Source: an uncultured Eubacteriales bacterium (GTDB taxonomy: Bacteria; Bacillota; Clostridia; Christensenellales; Pumilibacteraceae). Taken from it: DNA of 15,821 bases. Shown piece by piece: positions 1 through 7,757 of the stretch. The first letter of the stretch is position 1; each line of letters opens with the position of its first letter. Below the pieces are notes generated by a model. That model was not told where the DNA came from. It saw only the letters and a list, made by a program, of their open reading frames with translations, and searched no databases. A program made the position numbers and the translations under genes. The stretch lies in the NCBI GenBank assembly GCA_900543755.1, contig UQSP01000045.1, positions 1-15,821 of the forward strand, read 5' to 3'.

Positions 1-47
1 GAGATCTGCGCATGTCTCGTGGGCTCGGAGATGTGTATAAGAGACAG
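1..47. other. Synthetic Nextera (Tn5) adapter with index, left end
   Basis: This is library adapter, not genome. Bases 29-47 are the 19-base Tn5 mosaic end AGATGTGTATAAGAGACAG. Bases 14-28 are the Nextera read-2 adapter GTCTCGTGGGCTCGG. Bases 1-5 (gagat) match the end of the Illumina P7 oligo, which leaves 6-13 (CTGCGCAT) in the i7 index position. From memory this matches Nextera XT index N722. The same 47 bases occur as an exact reverse complement at the right end. Genomic sequence begins at 48. Confidence 0.98.
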
Positions 48-90
48 TATTATTTTTATGAACTAATTTTATCCAAGACTTTTTGTCTTA
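48..90. other. Short genomic flank after purB
   Basis: These 43 AT-rich bases lie between the left adapter and the purB stop. A 5-bp inverted repeat (75-79 with 85-89, loop of five T) is present, but on the minus strand it is not followed by a T run, so it is not called a terminator. No gene is seen. The purB transcript may continue past the cut end of the fragment. Confidence 0.6.
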
Positions 91-1521
91 TTAAACCTTA
101 ATTTCCGCACTTACCGAGGCGGCTTCCTTATGGGCGGTAAGTATGGGATTGATTTCGGTTTCGATAAACTCGGTCACCTGCCGGCTTGCTCTTCCGGTAA
201 AAGCGTTCGGGTCGGTAATTTCGTCCAGTCTGTCCCAAACAACTTTAAATGCTTCGTCGCTACGGATTCTACAAAGAAGGTCGTTATCTTTTCCTTCGGC
301 TTTGACAAGCCTTGCCGCTTCCATGGAATGAGTGCGAATTTTTTCGTGAAGTTCCTGACGATTTCCACCCGCTTTAACACACTCCATAAGTATTGTTTCG
401 GTCGCCATGAAAGGAAGTTCCGCCGCAATGTGTTTCTTTATGGTGTTTTCGTAAACCACCATGTTTTCGGTAATGTTAAGATAAAGATTAAGCACGCCGT
501 CAAGCGCCAAAAATCCCTGAGCAATGGTTATACGCTTGTTAGCGCTGTCGTCCAAAGTGCGCTCGAACCACTGGGTGGAAGCGGTGACCGCCTCGTTAAC
601 GGGCAGCGAAATAACAAATCTGGCAAGACCGCACATTCTCTCGCTGCGCATGGGGTTTCGTTTATACGCCATGGCGGAAGACCCGATCTGACTTTTTTCG
701 AAAGGCTCCTCCATTTCTTTCATGTTTTGCAGTATTCTTAAATCGTTTGCAAACTTATAAGCGCTTTGGGCGATTTTCGATAAAACCGAAAGTACGCTGT
801 AATCGTATTTTCTGGTATATGTCTGTCCAGTAACGCCGTATGCGGATTTAAATCCCATTTTTTCGACGATTAACTTTTCGAGTTTTTTAACCTTATCGTG
901 GTCCCCGTCGAAAAGGCTTAAAAAGCTTGCCTGAGTACCCGTCGTCCCCTTGACTCCGCGCAATTTGGTGCTGTTTTCCAGCTGAATTAAATCATAGTAA
1001 TCCAGCATAAGGTCCTGAAGCCAAAGTGTGGCGCGTTTACCTACGGTTGTCAGCTGTGCGGGTTGAAGATGGGTAAATCCCAAAGTCGCGGTATCCTTGT
1101 ACTTAAGCGCGAAATTCTTAAGCTTGTCCATTACGGCTACAAGCTTTTTCTCCACGATTTTAAGCGCCTGGTGAATCATTATTATTTCCGCGTTATCGGT
1201 AACGTAACAGCTGGTAGCGCCGAGATGAATTATGGGCATGGCGCTTTTCGCCTGCGTACCGAACGCGTAAACGTGAGCCATTACGTCGTGTCTTACTTCC
1301 GCTTCACGCTTTTCCGCAACATCGTAGTTGATGTCGTCGGCGTATTTCTTCATCTCCGCAATTTGTCCGTCGGTAATGTTAAGTCCCAGCTCCTTCTCGC
1401 TTTCGGCAAGAGCAATCCAAAGTCTTCTCCACAGTTTAAAACGATTGTCGTCCGAAAAAACCGAAGACATTTCACGGCTTGCATATCTTGAATTAAGCGG
1501 GTTTTCATATAAATCTCTCAT
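91..1521 (-). CDS. purB: Adenylosuccinate lyase
   Basis: PurB acts twice in purine synthesis in the cytoplasm. It removes fumarate from SAICAR to give AICAR, and from adenylosuccinate to give AMP. The 476-residue protein has the normal length for the longer PurB type and is complete. It carries the lyase-superfamily signature GSSAMAYKRNP at residues 280-290, whose flexible loop holds the catalytic serine. THLQPAQ is at 150-156 (H151 fits the general acid histidine), and RHDVMAH is at 77-83. The start ATG shares one base with the stop of the upstream dipeptidase gene (TAATG). It is preceded by AGGAG at good distance, so the two genes are probably translated from one message. No other purine genes are in the window. 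The identification rests on the full set of family motifs, and nothing is unusual apart from the dipeptidase pairing. Confidence 0.97.
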   Translation of the reverse strand: MRDLYENPLNSRYASREMSSVFSDDNRFKLWRRLWIALAESEKELGLNITDGQIAEMKKYADDINYDVAEKREAEVRHDVMAHVYAFGTQAKSAMPIIHLGATSCYVTDNAEIIMIHQALKIVEKKLVAVMDKLKNFALKYKDTATLGFTHLQPAQLTTVGKRATLWLQDLMLDYYDLIQLENSTKLRGVKGTTGTQASFLSLFDGDHDKVKKLEKLIVEKMGFKSAYGVTGQTYTRKYDYSVLSVLSKIAQSAYKFANDLRILQNMKEMEEPFEKSQIGSSAMAYKRNPMRSERMCGLARFVISLPVNEAVTASTQWFERTLDDSANKRITIAQGFLALDGVLNLYLNITENMVVYENTIKKHIAAELPFMATETILMECVKAGGNRQELHEKIRTHSMEAARLVKAEGKDNDLLCRIRSDEAFKVVWDRLDEITDPNAFTGRASRQVTEFIETEINPILTAHKEAASVSAEIKV

Positions 1522-2312
1522 TATCTTTCTCCTAAGGCAAAAAATTTTACCGCGTTTTTATAAAAAATTTTATCAACTGTTTCGTTTGAGTAACCTGATT
1601 TCAAAAGGTACTCCTCAACCTGACGAAAGCCATCGTAACTTTTAAGTTCATAAGGGAAATCGACCGAACCGTTGTAATCGGTGCCTATGCAAAGATTGTC
1701 GTCGCCGAAACGTTGTAAAAACACATCGATTCCGCGCAGATAACTATTTAAATCGGCGTTGTTTCCCATAAAACTCCTTACGGGAGTAAGTCCGACCAAT
1801 CCGCCGCCGCGCACTATTATATCAATCATGGGAAAAGAAATATTACGCGGATGCTCGAATAAATCGCTGATGAACGTATGCGAATCTATAAATCTTTCCG
1901 CGCGCTCGGCAACCTCGTAAAAGCTCTTTCTGTTAAGATGCGCGGCGTCAACGGCAATTTTGTTTTTATTGAGAAATTCCACCGTTTCGCGCCCGAGTTC
2001 GGTAAGTCCGCCGTCTCCATATGCTCCGCCGGCAAGCGTGTTATTGTAATTCCAGGTCAAAGAGCAATAAACGGGAGAATATTTTAAAAGCTCGTCACCG
2101 TCTTCGGGCGTAAAGAAATGCAGATCCTCCACGGCGAAATAAAGATTTTTACCTTTCGGCACATCTGCCTGCGGCGGAAGTACAGTTGACTTAGTTGACC
2201 AAAAGACAAGCACCGCGCCTCTAAGCGAGTGCGAGTAACCTTTTGCCGCTTCGCGCATTCCGCTTGCGTCAATCCCCGAGGTAATAAGGTCGTTATGCAA
2301 ATCAAACAACAT
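1521..2312 (-). CDS. Membrane-dipeptidase-like (M19) zinc peptidase
   Basis: This is a predicted dipeptidase of the renal/microsomal dipeptidase family (peptidase M19), an amidohydrolase fold with two zinc ions. The family's metal-site residues can be placed in order: DLHND near the N-terminus (H6, D8), E62, VDAAH (H125), DSH (H145), HPRNIS (R156, substrate arginine) and GTDYNG (D212). At 263 residues it is shorter than the roughly 310-330 usual in bacteria. The family's GSDFDG is here GTDYNG, keeping the first aspartate only. No signal peptide or membrane segment is evident, so it is probably cytosolic and acts on dipeptides, although some relatives act on other substrates. The upstream leader has only a weak ribosome site (AGG about 16 bases before the ATG). 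It follows a terminator and overlaps purB by one base. Confidence 0.85.
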   Translation of the reverse strand: MLFDLHNDLITSGIDASGMREAAKGYSHSLRGAVLVFWSTKSTVLPPQADVPKGKNLYFAVEDLHFFTPEDGDELLKYSPVYCSLTWNYNNTLAGGAYGDGGLTELGRETVEFLNKNKIAVDAAHLNRKSFYEVAERAERFIDSHTFISDLFEHPRNISFPMIDIIVRGGGLVGLTPVRSFMGNNADLNSYLRGIDVFLQRFGDDNLCIGTDYNGSVDFPYELKSYDGFRQVEEYLLKSGYSNETVDKIFYKNAVKFFALGER

Positions 2313-2353
2313 AACAATATATATTACCTGAAAAGCAAAAAGTTACCGCAAAC

Positions 2354-2386
2354 AAAAAATTATCTCTTGCTTTTAACAAGAGATAA
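2354..2386 (-). terminator. Intrinsic terminator after ispH-rpsA
   Basis: Bases 2360-2369 and 2377-2386 form a perfect 10-bp inverted repeat (TTATCTCTTG/CAAGAGATAA) with a 7-base loop. An extra A-T pair can form at the base. On the minus strand the hairpin is followed at once by six T (2354-2359). It begins 9 bases after the ispH-rpsA stop and points the same way as the genes. The stem is AT-rich, so it may be leaky, which could let some transcripts run into the dipeptidase and purB. Confidence 0.75.
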
Positions 2387-2395
2387 TAAATTGTT

Positions 2396-4465
2396 TTATT
2401 TAACGTCAAGGTCTTTAAGTAAATCCGCGAAAGGATTGTTGGAAGTATCTTCACTCCATTCCTTTTCCTCTTCGGGTTCAGCCTTTTCCTGCTTTACGCG
2501 GGGCTTTCTTACTTTCTTCTCCTCGCCGCCCTTTGCTTCGGCCTTTTCGGTGTTGACGGGTTTTTCTTCTTCGGGCAGACAAGCCTTGATGCTGAGGTTT
2601 ATCTTGCGGTTTGCTTCATCGTAGCCGAGAACCTTAACTTCCACTTCGTCGCCTACGTTAACCACTTCATTGATATTTTTCACAAAGCTGTGTGCAACTT
2701 CGGAAACGTGAACAAGACCTTCGATATGCGGCTCGATTTCCACAAAAACGCCGAAAGGTACGATGCTGACGACTTTACCTTTGACGGTGGAGCCCACGGG
2801 ATGTTTCTCCATGCAAGTCACAAACGGATGCGGCTGAAGCTGCTTGTATCCCAAAGAAACCCTGTTCTTTTCTCTGTCGGCGCTTAAAACCACGAACTCG
2901 TAAGTTTCGCCGACTTTAAGAACTTCTTCCACGTTCTTGATATGAGTCCAGGACAAATCGACGATATGCGCAAGGCAATCGAAGCCGTCAACGCTTACAA
3001 ACGCGCCGAAAACGGTGGTGCGTTTAACTACGCCGCTGACAATCATGTTGGGAACGACGTTAGCCCAGAAAATATCCTCTTTAGCCTTACGTTCCGCTTC
3101 GGCGATTTTTCTGTGACTTGCTACGATTTTATGTTTAGCGTCGTCAATCTCGAGAGCGGTAACGGTAAGTTTTTTGCCTACGTATTTTTTAAGATCGCGC
3201 ACAAATCTCTCTTCGACCTGAGACGCGGGAATAAACACGTTGTATGTGCCGAGTTTCGCGGTAAGACCCTTTTCGACGTTTTTGTCGACGGTAATCTCAA
3301 AACTCTCGCCGTTGCGAATGGTTTCAACAACCTTATCCGCTTCTTTAATCTCGTCAATTGCTTTTTTGGAAAGCAAAATGCAACCGGTATCGGCGTCGCT
3401 TTTGCCGATTCTGACCTCAAGCTCCGTCCCTTCGGGATAATCGGAAGGCTCGTAAGAGCCGTCGATATTAACGTCTTCCTTAGGAATAAAACCGTCTTTC
3501 TTGCCGCCGATGCTAAGCTTGATGCCCTTGTCGTCCGCGGAAATAACAGTGCCCTTTACGCGTTTTCCTTCCTTGTAGCTGACAAACGTTTTTTCTACCG
3601 CGTCAAGAAACTCTGTGTTCTGAACGTCTGCGAACTTTTCACTCATGTACCTTCTTACCTCCGTAATCAGCTCCTCAGGAGCTGACGCGCCCGCTATTAA
3701 ACCTATTGTGTCCGAGGCGCAAAAATTAATTTTATTCAGTTCGTCAACGCCGCTTATTCCGTAAGCACGGCATCGCGGTGACGATGAAAGAGCAACCAGC
3801 TTTTGCGTATTGGAACTTGTCTTGCTTCCGACGACAAGAACTTTATCGCAAATTTGCGAAAGTTTTCTCGCTTCATTTTGACGACCAACAGTAGTATAAC
3901 AAATTGTATCGAATATTTCAACTGTTTTGAAACAGTGTTTGCGAATTTTTTTTAATATATCTGCATATTTTTCGGTTGAAAACGTAGTCTGCGCGACAAA
4001 ACAGACTTTTTCTTCGGGGTCGGCTGAAGAAAAATCGTAGTTTTCGTCTATAACCGTAGCCGTGTCGTCGCACCAACCGTTTATTCCGATGACTTCAGGA
4101 TGAGACGCCGCGCCTATAATAAAAATCCTGTAACCTTTATTATGGTATTCGTTCACTATCGAGTGAATTTTTTTCACGAACGGACAAGTAGCGTCTATAA
4201 GTTTGAATCCTCTTTCGCGGATTTGGTCGTAAACGCTTTTTTTTGCGCCGTGAGATCTTATTATCACAGTTGCGTCCGCGTCTGTGATTGAGGAAACGTT
4301 TTCTACGCTTTTAACGCCTTTACGGCTTAAATCCGCCAGCACGCGTTCGTTGTGAATTATGTCCCCGTAAGTATAAGTATGCGGCCCCGCGTTTTTTTCC
4401 GCAGTTTCCACCGCGCTTCTGACGCCGAAACAAAAACCGCTGTTTTTTGCAACTATTATTTTCAT
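2396..4465 (-). CDS. ispH: IspH-ribosomal protein S1 fusion (HMBPP reductase / S1 domains)
   Basis: This 689-residue two-part protein is of a type known from Clostridia. Residues 1 to about 285 are IspH, which reduces HMBPP to IPP and DMAPP in the last MEP-pathway step. The three iron-sulfur cluster cysteines are C12, C94 (DATCPF) and C188. Active-site residues are also in place: H38, H72 (SHG), H122 and E124 (SHPEV), T161, SSN at 217-219 and S261. Residues from about 298 to 628 hold four S1 RNA-binding domains (about 298-367, 385-450, 472-541, 558-627). The last two are the best conserved (FGAFV, FGVFVEI). A charged lysine/glutamate-rich tail (630-689) ends the protein. The S1 half probably works as ribosomal protein S1 in mRNA binding. 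The ATG overlaps the plsC stop (ATGA), and no Shine-Dalgarno is visible before it, so translation probably depends on ribosomes finishing plsC. The gene is last in its operon, before an intrinsic terminator. Confidence 0.96.
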   Translation of the reverse strand: MKIIVAKNSGFCFGVRSAVETAEKNAGPHTYTYGDIIHNERVLADLSRKGVKSVENVSSITDADATVIIRSHGAKKSVYDQIRERGFKLIDATCPFVKKIHSIVNEYHNKGYRIFIIGAASHPEVIGINGWCDDTATVIDENYDFSSADPEEKVCFVAQTTFSTEKYADILKKIRKHCFKTVEIFDTICYTTVGRQNEARKLSQICDKVLVVGSKTSSNTQKLVALSSSPRCRAYGISGVDELNKINFCASDTIGLIAGASAPEELITEVRRYMSEKFADVQNTEFLDAVEKTFVSYKEGKRVKGTVISADDKGIKLSIGGKKDGFIPKEDVNIDGSYEPSDYPEGTELEVRIGKSDADTGCILLSKKAIDEIKEADKVVETIRNGESFEITVDKNVEKGLTAKLGTYNVFIPASQVEERFVRDLKKYVGKKLTVTALEIDDAKHKIVASHRKIAEAERKAKEDIFWANVVPNMIVSGVVKRTTVFGAFVSVDGFDCLAHIVDLSWTHIKNVEEVLKVGETYEFVVLSADREKNRVSLGYKQLQPHPFVTCMEKHPVGSTVKGKVVSIVPFGVFVEIEPHIEGLVHVSEVAHSFVKNINEVVNVGDEVEVKVLGYDEANRKINLSIKACLPEEEKPVNTEKAEAKGGEEKKVRKPRVKQEKAEPEEEKEWSEDTSNNPFADLLKDLDVK

Positions 4466-5193
4466 AAAGAATTTTTATTCAGATAAATTTTCAGATTCTT
4501 TTCTGCATTAAGCGCTTGTTTACGGTAAACTTTAAGACGTTTTTTCGCCGCTTTTTTCGCAAGTTTTATTTCTTTTTCTCTGTGATTGTAAACGTAATCC
4601 TCAAGATATTCTTTGGCGTTTTTCATCTCGGCTTCTATTTTACGGGAAGCGCATTCGACGGCATGACTGTCAAGTCTGCCCGTCCCGAATTCTTTCAGCG
4701 AAAAAGGTTTCCCTACGTAAATATAATTGCGGCGGAAAACGCGCTGCTTATGCAAAATCATTATAGGTACGACTTTTGCGTCCCCTTTAAGCGCAAACAT
4801 GGCAGCGCCCGCCTTGACTTCCTGTAAATTTTCGTCCTTTTTATTTCGCGTACCTTCGGGAAAAATAGTTATGCTTTCGTTATTTTTAAGCGCATGCATT
4901 ACTTTCCTGACCGACGCCAGGTCGGCCTTGCCGCGGTCCACGGGAATTGCGCCCGCCCAATCCATGAGTTTAGCGAAAATTTTGCTTTTGGTAAGCTCCT
5001 TTTTTGCAATTATGTGACGGAACCCTTTTACGTTTATCGCCACAATGGCAATGTCCACCCCCGATAGATGGTTGGATACGGTAATCACTTTTTCGGGAAG
5101 CGGGATGTTTTCCTTACCCACTACTTTTACGGGAAACAAAAGCTTTACCGGAATATAAAGCAGTCCGCGGCAAAAAGAATAGAACGCGCTCAT
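4462..5193 (-). CDS. plsC: 1-acyl-sn-glycerol-3-phosphate acyltransferase
   Basis: PlsC adds the second acyl chain to lysophosphatidic acid, making phosphatidic acid for membrane lipids at the inner face of the membrane. The four acyltransferase blocks are present: NHLSGVD at 41-47 (catalytic H42 and D47), GAIPVDR at 81-87, FPEGTR at 111-116 and VVPIMI at 141-146. The N-terminal stretch (about 5-20) is hydrophobic and may sit in the membrane. The 243-residue length includes an unusual lysine-rich, mostly helical tail from about 190 to the end. The start overlaps the cmk stop as ATGA. A strong GGAGG lies inside the last cmk codons, and the plsC stop in turn overlaps the ispH start. The three genes therefore look translationally coupled. 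Confidence 0.94.
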   Translation of the reverse strand: MSAFYSFCRGLLYIPVKLLFPVKVVGKENIPLPEKVITVSNHLSGVDIAIVAINVKGFRHIIAKKELTKSKIFAKLMDWAGAIPVDRGKADLASVRKVMHALKNNESITIFPEGTRNKKDENLQEVKAGAAMFALKGDAKVVPIMILHKQRVFRRNYIYVGKPFSLKEFGTGRLDSHAVECASRKIEAEMKNAKEYLEDYVYNHREKEIKLAKKAAKKRLKVYRKQALNAEKNLKIYLNKNSL

Positions 5194-5849
5194 TGCTTTC
5201 CTCCGATCAAAGCCGTAAGCTTATCGGCAACTTCTTCGATTGTAAGATCAGTAGTATCTATTTCCACCGCGTCATCCGCTTTCCGTAGCGGCGCAAGCGC
5301 GCGGTGAGAATCGTTGTAATCTCTTTTTTCTATATCGGCGGTAATGCTTTCCAAAGTACAGTCCTCTCCTTTCGCCTTAAGTTCCTCGTATCTTCTTCTG
5401 GCACGCTCGGCAACGCTGGCGGTAAGAAATATTTTATATTCCGCATTCGGAAGCACGAATGTGCCGATATCCCTTCCGTCAAGTACCGTATCGCAACGCG
5501 AGGCGATTTCGCGCTGAAGTTCCACCATTTTATATCTGACGCACGGTACGGCTGAAATATCGCTTGCCGCCTTGGAAACGCGGTGTTCGCGTATTCTTCC
5601 CGTAACGTCCTGTCCGTCAAGATACACGCGCTGAACGCTGTCGCATATTTTAACGTCGACGGTCGTGGAGTCAAGCATTTTTTTCACGGCATCCTCGTCC
5701 GAAATGTCCACGCCGTTTTCAACAGCCTTAAGTCCCACCGCGCGATACATCGCTCCCGTATCGAGATAAAGAATTCCGAGTTTTTTGGCAAGCAATTTAG
5801 CTATGGTGCTTTTACCCGCGCCCGCGGGTCCGTCAATCGCTATTATCAT
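5190..5849 (-). CDS. cmk: Cytidylate kinase (CMP/dCMP kinase)
   Basis: Cmk phosphorylates CMP and dCMP to the diphosphates with ATP, recycling pyrimidine nucleotides in the cytoplasm. The 219-residue length is standard. Visible motifs are the Walker A loop GPAGAGKST (7-15), LDTGAMYRA (29-37), DGRDIGT (124-130, nucleobase binding) and the C-terminal segment RDYNDSHRALAPLRKADD (176-193), which is diagnostic of the family. Cmk next to plsC and the ispH-S1 fusion is a familiar clostridial order. The gene starts 36 bases after the aroH stop with a modest purine-rich site (AGGGA) about 10 bases ahead. Its last codons double as the ribosome site for plsC. Confidence 0.97.
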   Translation of the reverse strand: MIIAIDGPAGAGKSTIAKLLAKKLGILYLDTGAMYRAVGLKAVENGVDISDEDAVKKMLDSTTVDVKICDSVQRVYLDGQDVTGRIREHRVSKAASDISAVPCVRYKMVELQREIASRCDTVLDGRDIGTFVLPNAEYKIFLTASVAERARRRYEELKAKGEDCTLESITADIEKRDYNDSHRALAPLRKADDAVEIDTTDLTIEEVADKLTALIGGKQ

Positions 5850-5885
5850 GATTTTACCGTCCCTGTTTTCTGATTTAATAAAATT

Positions 5886-6269
5886 TTACTTTTTTTCGGT
5901 AAGGTCGCGGCGCAAATTGCTTGCACCGCGGAGATATACGTGTACCGGCGTTTTACGCTCGCCGTAATTGGCAACGTGAACCATAAGCCTTATGCAAAGA
6001 GGCAAAGCGCCTTTTATAGAAGGCTCCTTCATGCTGAAAATCGGCGCGTCCACCACTCCGCTTTCACGGATTGCGCGCGCGGGATAAAAAGCGGTAACGT
6101 CCTCCGTGGTGCTGATGAGATAATCGGTAATCTCCAAATTTTCGTCCTTGCCGATTCCGTTGCGCGTAACGATTTCGCGCATAAGCTCCACCGACCTTAA
6201 TACAATTTCTTCTTCAGTGTCCGCATCCACCGTTGTGGCTCCGCGTATGGCAAAAACCTGATTAAGCAT
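5886..6269 (-). CDS. aroH: Monofunctional chorismate mutase, AroH class
   Basis: This enzyme converts chorismate to prephenate, the branch point to phenylalanine and tyrosine. The 127-residue protein matches the trimeric AroH fold of Bacillus subtilis rather than the helical AroQ class. Residues matching the B. subtilis active site are R9 (R7), R68 (R63), E82 (E78), R94 in CIR (R90), Y112 in HVYL (Y108) and R120 in NLRRDL (R116). The start has a strong GGGAGGG just upstream (6274-6280). It sits between the FAD oxidoreductase and cmk with gaps of 28 and 36 bases, away from other aromatic genes, so it is probably expressed constitutively with the housekeeping operon. Confidence 0.94.
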   Translation of the reverse strand: MLNQVFAIRGATTVDADTEEEIVLRSVELMREIVTRNGIGKDENLEITDYLISTTEDVTAFYPARAIRESGVVDAPIFSMKEPSIKGALPLCIRLMVHVANYGERKTPVHVYLRGASNLRRDLTEKK

Positions 6270-6297
6270 ATTACCCTCCCGTCAAAGTCAGACTATT

Positions 6298-7512
6298 TTA
6301 CAAACTTTTCGACGCGCTTGTCCCTGCGGCAAACCCCGTCGACAGCGCAATCTGAATATTAAACCCGCCCGTTAAAGCGTCCACGTCCAGCATCTCGCCC
6401 GCAAAATACAATCCTTTTACCGACTTACTTTCCATGGTTTTGGGATTAACTTCGTCCACCGAAACGCCGCCCGAAGTGACAATACCCTCAGCAATACTTC
6501 CTAAAGAATCAACGGTAAAACTCAGATTTTTCAAAAGATTTACCAATTTTTCGCGTTCCTGTTTGGTGACGGAGTTTACGGGCTTATCGGGATTTATTCC
6601 GCTGACATCTATTATATACGGAATAAGACTTTTTGGCAACATTTCGTCAAGCGAGTTTTTGAATTGTTTGTTTTTAAACTTTGTAAAGTCGCTTACCACG
6701 CGTTTATCGAGTTTATCGTAATCCAGCGCAGGTTTTAAGTCTATGGAAAACGTGACGTGTTTTACGTCTAAGCGATTGATTAAACTGCTTAACGAAAGCA
6801 CAACGGGGCCGCTTGCGCCGCGGGAAGTAAACAGCATCTCCCCGAAAAGACTTTCGGATTTTCTGCCGTCGGAAACGGTAACCTTAACGTTTTTTAGCGA
6901 AAGTCCCTGCAGGCTTTTTACGTCTTCACAAAAATTTACAGGGACAAGCGCGGGATAAAGTTTGGTCACGGTATGCCCCATGGACTCGGCAAGCTTAAAC
7001 CCGTCGCCGTTACTGCCCGTCGAAGGATAACTTACTCCTCCGCAAGCCAGGATTACTTTATCGAAAAAATATTCCGCACCCGAAGTAATAAGCCTGAATA
7101 ATCCGTCTTTGCGGGATAACGAAACGACGTTTTCGTAAACAAACCGTACCCCTGCTTTCATGGCATTTGACACAAGAGCTTTGGTGACGTCGCTTGCTTT
7201 ATCGGATGCGGGAAAAACGCGGTTGCCCCGCTCGGTCTTTGTTTTTACGCCGTTGGTTTCTATTAGATTTACCGTGTCTTCGGGCGTAAAAGTATAGATT
7301 GCGGAATATAAAAATTTGGGATTTCTGACGACCTTTTCCAAAAATTCGCGCGGAGAACAAAGGTTGGTGACGTTGCACCTGCCCTTGCCCGTGATATATA
7401 ATTTTTTGCCGGGTTTTTCGTTGCGCTCGAAAAGTGTTACGTCGGAACCCGCCGCAGCCGTCGCCGCTGCAATAAGTCCTGCGGGACCTGCCCCCACAAC
7501 TGCTGTTTTCAT
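6298..7512 (-). CDS. HI0933/BaiN-family FAD-dependent oxidoreductase
   Basis: This is a flavoprotein of the HI0933 family, often annotated as NAD(P)/FAD-dependent oxidoreductase, aminoacetone oxidase-like or BaiN-like. The true substrate is unknown for most members. Residues 5-12 hold the dinucleotide-binding loop GAGPAG, followed by FERNEKPGKK (28-37) and the family hallmark GKGRCN (42-47). Further conserved blocks are ACGGVSYPSTGSNGDG (156-171), FTSRGASGP (228-236) and the C-terminal FAD-contacting segment GEMLDVDALTGGFN (372-385). At 404 residues the protein is complete. It is the first gene of a block with aroH, cmk, plsC and ispH-rpsA and lies behind a candidate promoter. AAGGA sits about 7 bases before the ATG. 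The family is clear, but the reaction is not, and the BaiN bile-acid role should not be assumed. Confidence 0.9.
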   Translation of the reverse strand: MKTAVVGAGPAGLIAAATAAAGSDVTLFERNEKPGKKLYITGKGRCNVTNLCSPREFLEKVVRNPKFLYSAIYTFTPEDTVNLIETNGVKTKTERGNRVFPASDKASDVTKALVSNAMKAGVRFVYENVVSLSRKDGLFRLITSGAEYFFDKVILACGGVSYPSTGSNGDGFKLAESMGHTVTKLYPALVPVNFCEDVKSLQGLSLKNVKVTVSDGRKSESLFGEMLFTSRGASGPVVLSLSSLINRLDVKHVTFSIDLKPALDYDKLDKRVVSDFTKFKNKQFKNSLDEMLPKSLIPYIIDVSGINPDKPVNSVTKQEREKLVNLLKNLSFTVDSLGSIAEGIVTSGGVSVDEVNPKTMESKSVKGLYFAGEMLDVDALTGGFNIQIALSTGFAAGTSASKSL

Positions 7513-7598
7513 ATAAAATTCCTTATATTTATTGGGTCGTTTTAATGCTTAATCCGATAAAGCAAAACACACTATCTTAATTTTAATCTCACGGAAAG

Positions 7599-7627
7599 AT
7601 AATAAACGTTATTAAAACAAACTGCAA
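7599..7627 (-). promoter_or_regulatory. Candidate promoter for FAD oxidoreductase-aroH-cmk-plsC-ispH block
   Basis: On the minus strand TTGCAG (7622-7627) and TATTAT (7599-7604) are separated by 17 bases. The -10 matches five of six consensus bases and the -35 only three. The start point would be near 7592, giving an 80-base leader. An imperfect 15-base palindrome (7600-7614) overlaps the -10 and spacer and could be an operator. The site lies between the terminator of the decarboxylase operon and the first gene, which is where a promoter is needed. Confidence 0.45.
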
Positions 7628-7700
7628 TAAAAAAACACCGTTACGATATCCATGAAATTTCCGATAATTTTTTGCCGAAAACAAACTAAGCTATACTGAC

Positions 7701-7738
7701 AATAACAAAACCGCCGCTTGGTTTTTCCGTGCGGCGGT
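7701..7738 (-). terminator. Intrinsic terminator of the sodium-pump decarboxylase operon
   Basis: CCGCCGC (7711-7717) pairs with GCGGCGG (7731-7737), extended by one A-T pair, around a 13-base loop. Read on the minus strand, the GC-rich stem is followed by TTTTGTTATT (7701-7710). It lies about 20 bases past the stop of the oadA-type gene and points the same way, so it closes the five-gene operon. Confidence 0.85.
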
Positions 7739-7757
7739 GTGTTGTCTTAAATTGCGA

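Noticed and set aside
75..89. Hairpin after purB as a terminator
   Set aside because: The stem is only 5 bp and the minus strand after it reads GGATAAAATTA, with no T run.
2942..3685. Plus-strand open frame (247 codons) antisense to ispH-rpsA
   Set aside because: It lies fully within the IspH-S1 fusion gene, has no family motif and is explained by codon bias of the true gene.
6298..7512. Calling the FAD oxidoreductase a bile-acid enzyme (BaiN)
   Set aside because: No other bai genes are nearby and the gene sits in a housekeeping block. The family is broad and the BaiN name is often transferred without support.
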